Source of the DNA: an uncultured Roseburia sp.
Lineage (GTDB): Bacteria; Bacillota; Clostridia; Lachnospirales; Lachnospiraceae
DNA: 64,000 bases
Reading direction: 5' to 3'
Assembly (NCBI GenBank): GCA_934309475.1
Contig: CAKRDK010000006.1
Span: 1 to 64,000, forward strand
Shown here piece after piece: positions 24,001-31,981 of this stretch (positions within the stretch are counted from its first letter, which is position 1; the number at the start of each line of letters is the position of its first letter). Under the pieces are notes generated by a model, which did not search any database, was not told where the DNA came from, and worked only from the letters and a program-made list of their open reading frames with translations. The position numbers were made by a program, and so were the translations under genes.

Positions 24001-26204
24001 TTATTCGCATTTCCATTATACCAGCCGTTTACCGCTGTTCCCTGAATCTCATACTCTACTTCTTCCGGCACCTGCGTATCTTCATGAATCGTAAATTCAT
24101 TCGAATATCCGGTATTTCCTGCCTTTGAAACCGCTACCGCTCTCACCTTGTAAATGGTCTGTGGTGTACCAAGCCCCTGAATTGTCTCTGCATCAACCGT
24201 AAACTGACCCGTCACTTTATTGGCATTTTTCTCGTAAGCGACATCTGTTCCTCTTGTCCATTCTCCTGCCGCATTTCCACCTGCATCTAATATTTGATAT
24301 TCATAATAACATTCAGACACATCCGATAATGGTTTATCAAAAGATGTCACAAATTTAACGTCTTTGTTATACCAGTCTTTCTCTACCCCATCCGCTAATT
24401 GCAATGAAACATCCGGTGTGACCGTATCAACTCCGATTTCTACCACATCTGCATTATCAGACTTATTTCCAGCCTCATCTTTTCTATAGTAGGTAAATGC
24501 CCATTTTGTCGATTCTGTTAAATTAATCGCCACGTTTTCATCCGTTCCTACTGAAGCGGCACATTCCAACTTATTCTCAGCATCCTGCCCCGCAGCCGCA
24601 TCAACCACTGCATAATATACAGAGTTAGGCGCTGCGTTCTCCTCCTGCGGATTTGCAATTACAATGGAAATATTCTTGTTATACCAATTTACACCATCCA
24701 CATTTACTGCATCTGCTGACGCTTTATCATCGGTGTTTATGATACTGTAGCCGATGATCTCCGGTGCTGTATTATCTTTCCCAATTGTATAACTTACCGT
24801 GTCACCCGAACAACCAGCTCCTGAAACTGCATCAAAAGAAATCGCTTTCTTCTCTGCTGTCAACACATCATATGCAAGCTTATACTTATAGTTAGAACCA
24901 CTTTCTTTCGTTCCTTCTATGGTTGTATTATTATATTGCACTGTAAACAATGTTCCTGATTCATTTGCCGTATTATTCGACACTGAAAAAGCCAAATCAT
25001 CATTGGTCCATATCATATTGGAATCATTCGCCAATGTTACTTTTTCTCCTAAAGAGCCTTTATAAATATCAACCGCAATAACCGGCTGCTTATCATCAAT
25101 GTGTGATGTCTGAAATTCCTGTGGTTCTGATTTCATTCCAGTCTCACTTATCAATCTGAAATAATAATAGTCTTTAGAATTAATTATGTATGTAGTACCA
25201 TCCTGTAATGGGGTATCGACTCTGTTCCATTTGTCTTCCGGTATGCAATTCATATCCTCCACTTTTTTGTCAAAAGTGCAGTATTGTACCCATACCTTAC
25301 TCTGGTTTGCTGCCTGATTCACAATCGTCAATTCCACCTTAACAAACCACTTAGAAAGATTTTCATATTTCAAAAATATATCTGGTTGCACTTTATCTAT
25401 ATATGCTGTAAATTCTTTTACCTCAGACTCTGTTCCTGCACCATTTACCGCTTTTAATTTATATGATATGCCTGCGTTATTTTCCGCTGTGTCTGTAATT
25501 TCAAGAACTCCATCTGCAAGTTCTTTCCATTCTTCTGTTGCCGCGGATGCATCACAGTAATAATAAGTAACCCCACTGCTGCATGTCACACCTGATTCAA
25601 TAATTCCCATCTGAACATCAGAGTTCGTCCATACCTTATCACCATTTGCATCCAAACCAGAATAAGGTACTGTATAATTTCCTTCTTCATCTTTTGTATA
25701 TGCTCCAACAGAAAATTCCGGTATTGCAGTATCAAACTGAAGCTGGCAGATCTTCTTCTGTGTTGCATCTACCCTCTCACCACTATCATCCGTATAATAT
25801 GCACGGAACATAATTGTATCAATACCTTCCGCTGCAACCTCCGGAGAAACAATGACTTCATTATTTTCTACCGGATTCCACGTAAGTTCCTCACTGTCCA
25901 CTTCACTATTCCTGCAATACACATATTCATACTGATATTCCTGTGTACCTGTCTTTCCTATCTGAAACGTAATGTCAGAATTTGCATAGGCATATCCATC
26001 TGTTTCATCGGGTGTATTATACTTTTTCCCATCCGCTCCAAAAGCAGCACTTACCTTATACCCGTCTGCTTCTTCTGCCTTTGTATGTAATGTTCCAACA
26101 TCAATCTGCCAAAAACAGATGACAACCATTAAGAACGCCAGCAATAATGCTGCTATTCTCTTCTTTTCTGTAAATATTCGTTTTAAATCCTCTTTCATAT
26201 TCAC
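21009..26204 (-). CDS. Giant Ig-like repeat surface protein (1731 residues)
   Basis: Membrane-anchored extracellular protein. An N-terminal hydrophobic segment after basic residues (about 17-36) acts as signal or anchor. The middle is a chain of about 12-15 beta-sandwich domains: the first two thirds carry repeated WYN motifs (GWYNND, DWYNKD, NWYNKN) and the last third has near-identical Ig-like units beginning DKTAPVI.L.G and ending EDGTY...V.A.DAAGN. A C-terminal membrane helix (about 1700-1722) is followed by a basic KRKRTR tail. There is no LPxTG. It reads as a stalk or adhesin spanning the cell wall. A GTG start with AAAGG is used. It lies between the pseudopilin genes and the FHA/kinase genes in one operon. 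Confidence 0.88.
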   Translation of the reverse strand: MNMKEDLKRIFTEKKRIAALLLAFLMVVICFWQIDVGTLHTKAEEADGYKVSAAFGADGKKYNTPDETDGYAYANSDITFQIGKTGTQEYQYEYVYCRNSEVDSEELTWNPVENNEVIVSPEVAAEGIDTIMFRAYYTDDSGERVDATQKKICQLQFDTAIPEFSVGAYTKDEEGNYTVPYSGLDANGDKVWTNSDVQMGIIESGVTCSSGVTYYYCDASAATEEWKELADGVLEITDTAENNAGISYKLKAVNGAGTESEVKEFTAYIDKVQPDIFLKYENLSKWFVKVELTIVNQAANQSKVWVQYCTFDKKVEDMNCIPEDKWNRVDTPLQDGTTYIINSKDYYYFRLISETGMKSEPQEFQTSHIDDKQPVIAVDIYKGSLGEKVTLANDSNMIWTNDDLAFSVSNNTANESGTLFTVQYNNTTIEGTKESGSNYKYKLAYDVLTAEKKAISFDAVSGAGCSGDTVSYTIGKDNTAPEIIGYSIINTDDKASADAVNVDGVNWYNKNISIVIANPQEENAAPNSVYYAVVDAAAGQDAENKLECAASVGTDENVAINLTESTKWAFTYYRKDEAGNKSDNADVVEIGVDTVTPDVSLQLADGVEKDWYNKDVKFVTSFDKPLSDVSECYYEYQILDAGGNAAGEWTRGTDVAYEKNANKVTGQFTVDAETIQGLGTPQTIYKVRAVAVSKAGNTGYSNEFTIHEDTQVPEEVEYEIQGTAVNGWYNGNANNANNCPVVLLKSGQDEGSPITYTAMIDGVWTDSAETFEVPNGTHTITFVAKDAAGNEKKKTFTIKVDNQSPEIQVTKSHLPNQLGWYNNDVTYHLSDQGNQLSALAYSYRYKTGQMSEWSDWKSISGKSITLSQTLIEGLGVNTVSYKVQFKAVSGSGIETVSAVEKVNEDTVTPSNIAFHTGKTTNKNGWYNNKQLGNAAKLKLKVDKNAIGNGNDGGSPVTAYYILSKDGTVMQNGTLEGMTYTVSGDGRWTMEYYTRDDAGNESAHSSNTYNIDVTAPQAPEISFETVNTSTAAHILNFLTFRHFFREEVKVTVTTKGDNLSGLDKLTYWTTENGVESKKVSVGKKETTFTLPAGFKGTVSAYAVDKAGNQTETMTSDGVVYENIGAEITIHASADNNAWQNKNVSFHVITQDTESGLRKVTYTLNGNVVYEKDFTAGSDMTCMDQADIVADAEAVDAAGYTLDVSVVDNAGNESSQTEHVYIDKTAPVISLSGVEAGSFSSQTQNLNVEVQEAIYNYDNVTVTATRTLDGVTENYPLAGFTSDKVASGQTYAFSEDGTYVVTVSAVDAAGNVAETKQITFTVDKTAPVITLNGVEEGSYSASGVTANLNIVESYYENDEVTVTVTKTLDGATGSYNAGTWKNTGKVSEMSMDFNEDGTYLIEVSAQDAAGNAAVSQQLGFTVDMTAPEVSIGGADDYYISGNEISLTYAVTESYFDTDNVSIDVTREDAAGNVSDVSVGTFNSSGKESSLTYNFSEDGIYTSTLTATDKAGNESTVKKTVTVDTTNPVIRYVDEIDGKYYQKFSLEHSIEDMVEDVTVPTYDMTLNGEEYDGVTVVTEEGKYVFKMDVTDEVGHTAYASAEFIVDNTAPVVVITGAEDGMVSYDNVEYTVSLSEHDDIMQGISVGGEAQSFDEENNTYSGRLTKTGAYDIEVKAVDFAGNETAQTIHIMIADKSLFRKWFDYKPVFVASVVCMGGAVGAGGYAMHVRKRKRTR

Positions 26205-26230
26205 AAACTCGCCTTTCTCTTTTGTCCCCT

Positions 26231-26746
26231 CTATATATTCTGCTTTTTTCCAGTTGTTCCTATCATCTTATATACGAAAATACCTATCACAACCACCACA
26301 ACTCCTATTAGAGCCACGATTCCAATCGTCTGCACACTTGCATACCTATCCACCTCTGCCGTCTGCTTCTCCATTGCATGTGACGGGTCATTTTTATCCA
26401 CTAAAATAGTCAATGTATAATTTGTGCGTTTTGGCTCTTCTGTATTATTTTTATCTGTATAACGATACACCTCCCCATTCTCAGCAGTATAGTTATAATA
26501 CCAATCATAATAATCTACCTGATATGATCCACCATGCATTTCACCATTCGACCATTTTTCGTTTTCCCACTCTGTTTCCGTGTGTTTATAATAGCTATCA
26601 TATTCAGCTGTGACTTCATACCATTCCGTACTATCGTATTTCTCCTTATATTGACTCCACTGATAATACCTGATTCCTACAAAAATAAGAATTATTACCA
26701 ACATTGAAGTTCCTACACTTTTTATTCTTTTTGCTATATAATCCAT
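26231..26746 (-). CDS. Two-helix membrane protein, DUF3592-like
   Basis: A 171-residue protein with membrane helices at about 12-28 and 135-160 and an extracytoplasmic middle rich in Tyr, Trp and Glu (YYDWYYNYTAENGEVYRY). This layout resembles DUF3592 proteins, of unknown function. The segment VDKNDPSHA before the second helix also fits that family. It lies 27 bp before the Ig-like gene in the same direction; a structural or anchoring role for the surface apparatus is only an inference. Confidence 0.65.
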   Translation of the reverse strand: MDYIAKRIKSVGTSMLVIILIFVGIRYYQWSQYKEKYDSTEWYEVTAEYDSYYKHTETEWENEKWSNGEMHGGSYQVDYYDWYYNYTAENGEVYRYTDKNNTEEPKRTNYTLTILVDKNDPSHAMEKQTAEVDRYASVQTIGIVALIGVVVVVIGIFVYKMIGTTGKKQNI

Positions 26747-26774
26747 TTTTCAATCACAGTCCTTTTCAATCTCT

Positions 26775-27272
26775 TTATAGCGACAATCCATCTATGTATA
26801 CTCCTGCGTCTTCCATTGCATATACCTTGACTTTTCTTCCTATATATCTTTTTCCACTCTTTGACATATGCTCGAACGTTCCCACAACATTCTTTTTACT
26901 AAATGGATGATAATACTCCACTTTCACCCAGTAGTTCTTTAGCATAATCTGGCGTGCATTAGGCTCCCGTATTGCATAATTACTTTCCTGTGGCTCTTTT
27001 GTTTTTCCTGCATCCACTATTGTCCCTATACAAACCGTTCCTTTCCGCATATACTCTTCTCTACGTTTCTGCGCCTTACAATGTGGAATCCAATAATTTT
27101 TTCTCAATTCCCGAAACAGGATTATTCCCAGAAATCCCCATATTAAAAGTACAATCCAATATCCATTTAGAGCAAATACTACACCGGCCACCCATAATAT
27201 AATGCCTAATATAATAGATACTTTAATATCAGTATACCAAAAAAGAAGCTCATCTCTTTTTGTATATTTCAT
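26775..27272 (-). CDS. Membrane protein of unknown function
   Basis: A 165-residue protein with two adjacent N-terminal membrane helices (about 17-55), then a basic cytoplasmic-looking stretch (RELRKNYWIPHCKAQKRREEY) and a small beta-rich domain (about 75-165: GTIVDAG, YWVKVEYYHPFSKKN, RYIGRKVKVYAMEDAGVYIDG). The soluble part has the look of a DUF3592/SH3-like barrel. I cannot name the family. It lies within the tad operon, 28 bp from its neighbour. Confidence 0.65.
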   Translation of the reverse strand: MKYTKRDELLFWYTDIKVSIILGIILWVAGVVFALNGYWIVLLIWGFLGIILFRELRKNYWIPHCKAQKRREEYMRKGTVCIGTIVDAGKTKEPQESNYAIREPNARQIMLKNYWVKVEYYHPFSKKNVVGTFEHMSKSGKRYIGRKVKVYAMEDAGVYIDGLSL

Positions 27273-27311
27273 TTCCTTTCATTCCTCTCTTCACACACAC
27301 TATATAGACTA

Positions 27312-27995
27312 TTAATGAATATTAATATATGTTATTCCATGCAATATATCATTTTCATCATACGATAAAATCATATTTCGATTAAAATCTATTGTATCCT
27401 CACCTGAATCACCTAGTGTATACATCTGTCCATATCCTGCACCAATCTTATCTTCAACTTGTTCTTTTGTTGCCTCCCCTAACACAAGTCCTTCAACAGC
27501 AAATCCACCTTCTGGTATATTCAATTCTCCTTCTATATCAGATAAGTCATCATCATAATCAATAGCAAATCCAACTACTTCACATTTGTCGTACGTTGCA
27601 AATTCATCTGTATTGTTATAGAAAATAACATTAACATATCTAAATTCTCCATTGTTATAATACAAATCTCCGCCACTTGAATCCGCTGGTAATCCCGCTG
27701 TTCCATTTCCCCATTGGCTTGGATCCGCATTCTCCGTATCATAATATTCCCAGCCAAGCGCCACAAACTCTTCATATGACATAGGGAACGTATATTCAAC
27801 ACCATTAAATGAAATTGTATAATCAACTTCACTTTTCTCAGTTTCCGTCTCTGCTGAAGATGTTTCTGTCTTGTTTCCCACCTTATTATCCATAGCGCTC
27901 TCTTTCTTACCACATCCTACACAACTTAGCATCAAAAGCATTCCTAATGAACTCATTATAATTTTCTTTTTCATCTTTTTTCTTCCTTCTTTCAT
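27312..27995 (-). CDS. Lipoprotein of unknown function
   Basis: About 227 residues with a basic N-terminus, a hydrophobic core and the lipobox LSCVGC, so it is probably lipidated on the outer face of the membrane at Cys 28. A Ser/Thr/Glu linker follows, then an acidic domain with YTISFNGVEYTFPMSYEEF and a C-terminal repeat-like half (AVEGLVLGEATKEQVEDKIG ... DTIDFNRNMILSYDENDI), a pattern seen in Lachnospiraceae lipoproteins of unknown role. Two starts are possible (27995 with GGAGA, 27974 with GGAAG); both leave the signal peptide intact. It lies in the tad operon between the pseudopilin and membrane protein genes. Confidence 0.75.
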   Translation of the reverse strand: MKEGRKKMKKKIIMSSLGMLLMLSCVGCGKKESAMDNKVGNKTETSSAETETEKSEVDYTISFNGVEYTFPMSYEEFVALGWEYYDTENADPSQWGNGTAGLPADSSGGDLYYNNGEFRYVNVIFYNNTDEFATYDKCEVVGFAIDYDDDLSDIEGELNIPEGGFAVEGLVLGEATKEQVEDKIGAGYGQMYTLGDSGEDTIDFNRNMILSYDENDILHGITYINIH

Positions 27996-28050
27996 TCTTT
28001 TTTGTCTCCTACAAAATTGGGATATATTTATTTGTTTTGACTATTTTTGT

Positions 28051-28638
28051 TTAATTCACCCCCCATAAATGTGCCCTTGTCGTATACTTTAATTTTGGAT
28101 TTTCCATATTAAATAAAGGAAAATCAAAAATATACGACAATTCGTACTTTACGACCAAACAAATATCACCATTTTCATCTACCTTAGATTCACTAAAATC
28201 TATACCTTCATAACCGCCAACAACCCTAAGTTGTTCTAATAATTCATTTGCACTACTTTCTGTACCTTCCTCTGTTAAATAAGCACAAAATCTTTCTTTT
28301 ACAACCTTCTGTAAACTTTCATTCGCATCCTCTGTATTTTCATACCAACGCTTCCCAGAAACAAATTCCGGATTTGCACATGCGGACTGAAATCCTATTT
28401 GAATAATCCACTCGCTCACATCTTCTTTAAGATTATTATCCAAATCCAACTTATCCGTAGCATATGAATCAAGAGACATACTTTCAGAGGTTCGTAACAA
28501 TGTGGATGCCACTTTCCCCTGTGCTTCAAATATGACAAAAAAGCTATATATCAGCAAAACTAAAAACATAAACAATGTCAAAGCTATACTCGCTTCTATC
28601 GTAATTGATGCACTTGTATCCTTTATATTTTTTCTCAT
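28051..28638 (-). CDS. TadE-like pseudopilin (second copy)
   Basis: A 195-residue protein. Its basic head (MRKNIKDTSAS) and the helix SITIEASIALTLFMFLVLLI keep the Glu that marks type IV and TadE-like pilins five residues into the helix. The rest (about 45-195) is an extracytoplasmic soluble domain. In Tad systems TadE/TadF pseudopilins are processed by the prepilin peptidase and help pilus assembly. The ATG at 28638 follows AGAGGA and lies directly after the stop of the DUF5702-like gene; a start 18 bp upstream would overlap that gene. Confidence 0.8.
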   Translation of the reverse strand: MRKNIKDTSASITIEASIALTLFMFLVLLIYSFFVIFEAQGKVASTLLRTSESMSLDSYATDKLDLDNNLKEDVSEWIIQIGFQSACANPEFVSGKRWYENTEDANESLQKVVKERFCAYLTEEGTESSANELLEQLRVVGGYEGIDFSESKVDENGDICLVVKYELSYIFDFPLFNMENPKLKYTTRAHLWGVN

Positions 28639-28639
28639 C

Positions 28640-31294
28640 TCAATATCCTCTTGCACGACTTCTAGTAATCACAAAATTTCCACCATTTGCTAAGCTTCCA
28701 ACTGGCAATACCGGACTATATTTTCCCTTTACCTTTGCCTTAACATATGTGTATGAATTATCAATATTGAATTCACCGTAATATTCTGATGCCTCTAAAT
28801 TAATTAATGTACTTAACCTTTCTAGATATGTAGCACTATCCCCACATACAAGCATTTGCAATAGCATATATTTACTGTAATCCCAATTTAAATATCCAAC
28901 ACTTCCCCCTGCATCTTCCGGAATCCCTGAGCCAAAAGCTTCTTGTGACAATGTTTGTAACTCTGATTTGTTATACAATTTTAATGTTGAAAGATTCTTT
29001 ACAAAAGCACTTATTCCAGAAGGTGTTAAATATGCCTTCGTTTTTATCAACGGCACCTCTTTTCCATTGACCAAAAACACTGCATCCAGAAGAGGTTCCA
29101 CAACAATATATGCTGCATACACAGCTGGAATCGAAAATCCTGCCGTAACTGCTGCCGAGCCGCTTGCAATTTCTCTAATTTCTGAATTTGCCATAACGGG
29201 TATGAAATCCACTAACATTCGCAATATATATAAGTTAAAAAAAGCTACTGACTGATTTACAATCTCAGACCGGCTTCCCGTGATAATATACTCTAATTCT
29301 GCAGCGCTGAACATCTTATCTGTTCCACCCGTTTTCACATCATATAGCAGAGATATTATCGTATCTATCTCCGTTCCATATATATCAATTTCCGAAGGAT
29401 ATTTCAGCTTTATTTTCGAAAACTTATAATCTGTAAATGCAGCTTTTCCTTTTATTGACGAATTACTATCTATTGATGTCCTATTAGGTAGATTTTTGAC
29501 CAAATACTCATCAAAGAGAAATTTTTCTCCACAGTCTCCACTTGCCAATTCCTGAATCGCAGATACTAACCTTGTAACTATACCCTTTGCGTACGCCACA
29601 ATATCACTCAATAAATTCCACAGAGCAGTAAATAAATTTTTCAGGCAGCTAAGAATTTTTTTCACTCCACTCCCCTCTGCTCCATCATAACAGTTTAACA
29701 AATCTGAAATATCCGAAAGAATCGCATCAATTTCTCCTGGTTCATATTCCGTCAGATTCTCACTCAGATATCCATCCAGACGACTATCATACATTCCATT
29801 TGTTGTTAACAGGGAACGATATATTGTGCTTATTGACTTGCAAACCGTCCACAAACTAAATTCTCCTTCTGTTTCTCCTTTCATTTGTTCTTCCAATGCA
29901 CTTATAATCGCCTCTATCGCTGCTGCTCCCATAACTCCTTCAATTGTTTTATAATATTGCGTTTCATCTAATGTAAAATCTACAGTTATTGATGCGACAT
30001 CAAAATTATCTACATTCGTCTTTAATCCATCTAATATCTCACCTGCTGCTGCTACTTTATCCTCATCATATGAATTCATTCCCTCTTCTACAGCATCTGC
30101 AAAAACTTTTGAACCACTTTCAACAGCTTTTTGTGTCTTATCCATATTAGATTTAGTATTTTTATAATCTTCAAGTCTACTCTCTAATGCTGATTGTTCT
30201 TCCTTTAGCGATGTTGCATCCTCACCATTCTCCGTTGCCTCTGCGACCTTATTTTTCATCTCTTCGACCGATGTTTCTAGCTCTTCTTGTTCTTGATCAA
30301 TCTTCTCCGTTGTGCTGTCCTTTGCTTCTGCATACTTTTCCAAATTATCGCTAACACTCTTCAGGCTTTTCATCACCTTTTCTGCAGAACTCTGATAATC
30401 TGTAAAACCACTTTTCAACGTTTCTATTGCTGTTGAATAAGCTTCTTTTGCACTTTTCACCTCTTCCGTCACTGTTTCAACTGCCTTCTCCGCCGTTTTT
30501 AATGCATCCTGTGCATCTGTTAATTCCTGTTCTAACGACTCACGCTCCTCCTCGTCAGCATCCTCTGACAACCCGTCGATTTCTTCTTGAATATCTTCTA
30601 CCGCCTGTTGTTTTTCAGCCTGTTCACTAAGTGCTGTTTTCAAATCTTCAATTTTTTGTTTAAATTCATCATACTTTGTACCATAATTTTGCTCTGCCTG
30701 TTCTAGTGTTATTGCATCCGAATCAAACTGTTGTAAATCCTCTGAAAGTGTCAACATTGCATCTATCGAATCTCCTGATGTCGAAATAACCTTTGTCCAT
30801 TTTTCAAGCGACTCTACAGCCTTAAAATTTTTTAACAATTCTATCAGTTCTGAAATTGCAAAATCACCTGCTAACGCCGTAGGCGAACTAAACTTTGATA
30901 CATCTGCAATTTGTTGTTTTAATACATCTGTATCAGATAAGGGGTATTCACCTGTAACAGATATATCTGATAGGCTCCATGACTCATATGTCTCTAAATT
31001 CGCATTCAAATATGTTTTGTATGTAGATGAAATATCATCCTGTGATGTTGCCAACAATCCAAATCTATCCAATAAATAATCATCATAATACGATAATGTG
31101 GATAACCCTGCACTATCCATTGTCTCATCCAATACAGCCACAGCATCATGATATCTTGCCGTCTCTACTAAATAATCAGCCATACCTAAAAAGGGTAACA
31201 TAATTCCAGCCAATAATATTGATATTACACCCTTCCCACCATTTATATACTTATGCCCCTTACTATTTCTTAGCCATTTCACAATGTATCTCAT
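28640..31294 (-). CDS. DUF5702/TadG-like coiled-coil surface protein
   Basis: An 884-residue protein with one N-terminal membrane helix (about 22-42, GVISILLAGIMLPFLGMADY) after basic residues, followed by a TadG-like segment (ARYHDAVAVLDETMDSAGLS), a long coiled coil (about 180-410, many Glu/Lys/Ser heptads) and a large C-terminal domain (about 430-884) containing hydrophobic stretches (about 645-720). This fits the DUF5702 family, found beside tad genes in Firmicutes. It lies between two TadE-like genes with 1-15 bp gaps, so these three probably form a minor pilin or tip complex. Start follows GAGGAG. Confidence 0.8.
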   Translation of the reverse strand: MRYIVKWLRNSKGHKYINGGKGVISILLAGIMLPFLGMADYLVETARYHDAVAVLDETMDSAGLSTLSYYDDYLLDRFGLLATSQDDISSTYKTYLNANLETYESWSLSDISVTGEYPLSDTDVLKQQIADVSKFSSPTALAGDFAISELIELLKNFKAVESLEKWTKVISTSGDSIDAMLTLSEDLQQFDSDAITLEQAEQNYGTKYDEFKQKIEDLKTALSEQAEKQQAVEDIQEEIDGLSEDADEEERESLEQELTDAQDALKTAEKAVETVTEEVKSAKEAYSTAIETLKSGFTDYQSSAEKVMKSLKSVSDNLEKYAEAKDSTTEKIDQEQEELETSVEEMKNKVAEATENGEDATSLKEEQSALESRLEDYKNTKSNMDKTQKAVESGSKVFADAVEEGMNSYDEDKVAAAGEILDGLKTNVDNFDVASITVDFTLDETQYYKTIEGVMGAAAIEAIISALEEQMKGETEGEFSLWTVCKSISTIYRSLLTTNGMYDSRLDGYLSENLTEYEPGEIDAILSDISDLLNCYDGAEGSGVKKILSCLKNLFTALWNLLSDIVAYAKGIVTRLVSAIQELASGDCGEKFLFDEYLVKNLPNRTSIDSNSSIKGKAAFTDYKFSKIKLKYPSEIDIYGTEIDTIISLLYDVKTGGTDKMFSAAELEYIITGSRSEIVNQSVAFFNLYILRMLVDFIPVMANSEIREIASGSAAVTAGFSIPAVYAAYIVVEPLLDAVFLVNGKEVPLIKTKAYLTPSGISAFVKNLSTLKLYNKSELQTLSQEAFGSGIPEDAGGSVGYLNWDYSKYMLLQMLVCGDSATYLERLSTLINLEASEYYGEFNIDNSYTYVKAKVKGKYSPVLPVGSLANGGNFVITRSRARGY

Positions 31295-31309
31295 ATCTTA
31301 TCTTTCTCC

Positions 31310-31960
31310 TCAGTCATCATCCAAGACATGTTTAATTACTTTTAACCACGAATCAACAGCCTGTACTGCCCCTAATTCTCCTATTCCTAACATTTCCTGG
31401 CAATTCTTAACATAATTGACCGTGCCAATATAATCTGTCAAATCAACACATTCTGCAACACTAGTGGAAGTAAATGTACGTGTCCCAGAAATCCCAAATA
31501 CCTCTAATCCCTCTGCAAATGGAATCCTATAAGTTCCTGAAATAACTACCTCTATATGCTGTCTGGCAATGCTATCACTTTCCACTGGTTTAATCGTTAT
31601 CGTCTCAGGGGTTGTTGCTTTTGCAAATGTTGTTGCCTTAAGCAATTTTTTTGCATACTCTTTTCCCCTTGTATTTGCAGCATTATCATACTCATCTACA
31701 TTAAACAAATATCGATATAACTCCCTTTCCGTTATATCTTCCAAATCAACTTCTGTTGTAGTTATCTTTGCATCCTTATATGAGTACGCATCTGCTACTT
31801 TACTGGCAATATCATCTGCTGTATATTGTATATTCCATTGTTGATATAACAAAAAGCCTAAACTCATCAAAAACACAATAACAAACAGCGTTGGGATAAG
31901 TACTAACAGCGATTCAATCATAACCTCGCCATTCTCTCCCTTTTTTAAATACCTTTGCAT
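31310..31960 (-). CDS. TadE-like pseudopilin (first copy)
   Basis: A 216-residue protein: basic head (MQRYLKKGENGEV) then the helix MIESLLVLIPTLFVIVFLMS with the conserved Glu, typical for TadE-like minor pilins. The soluble part (about 40-216) has a beta-rich middle and no further membrane segment. It is expected to be a substrate of the prepilin peptidase encoded at 33316-34053, with cleavage before the hydrophobic helix; the exact site (after GENG) is an inference. Start follows GGAGG. It is upstream of the DUF5702-like gene by 15 bp. Confidence 0.8.
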   Translation of the reverse strand: MQRYLKKGENGEVMIESLLVLIPTLFVIVFLMSLGFLLYQQWNIQYTADDIASKVADAYSYKDAKITTTEVDLEDITERELYRYLFNVDEYDNAANTRGKEYAKKLLKATTFAKATTPETITIKPVESDSIARQHIEVVISGTYRIPFAEGLEVFGISGTRTFTSTSVAECVDLTDYIGTVNYVKNCQEMLGIGELGAVQAVDSWLKVIKHVLDDD

Positions 31961-31981
31961 TCTTTTTTAACCTCCACCCTT

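Noticed and set aside
22885..24045. Plus-strand ORFs opposite the giant Ig-like gene
   Set aside because: Antisense shadows of repetitive coding sequence with no ribosome sites.
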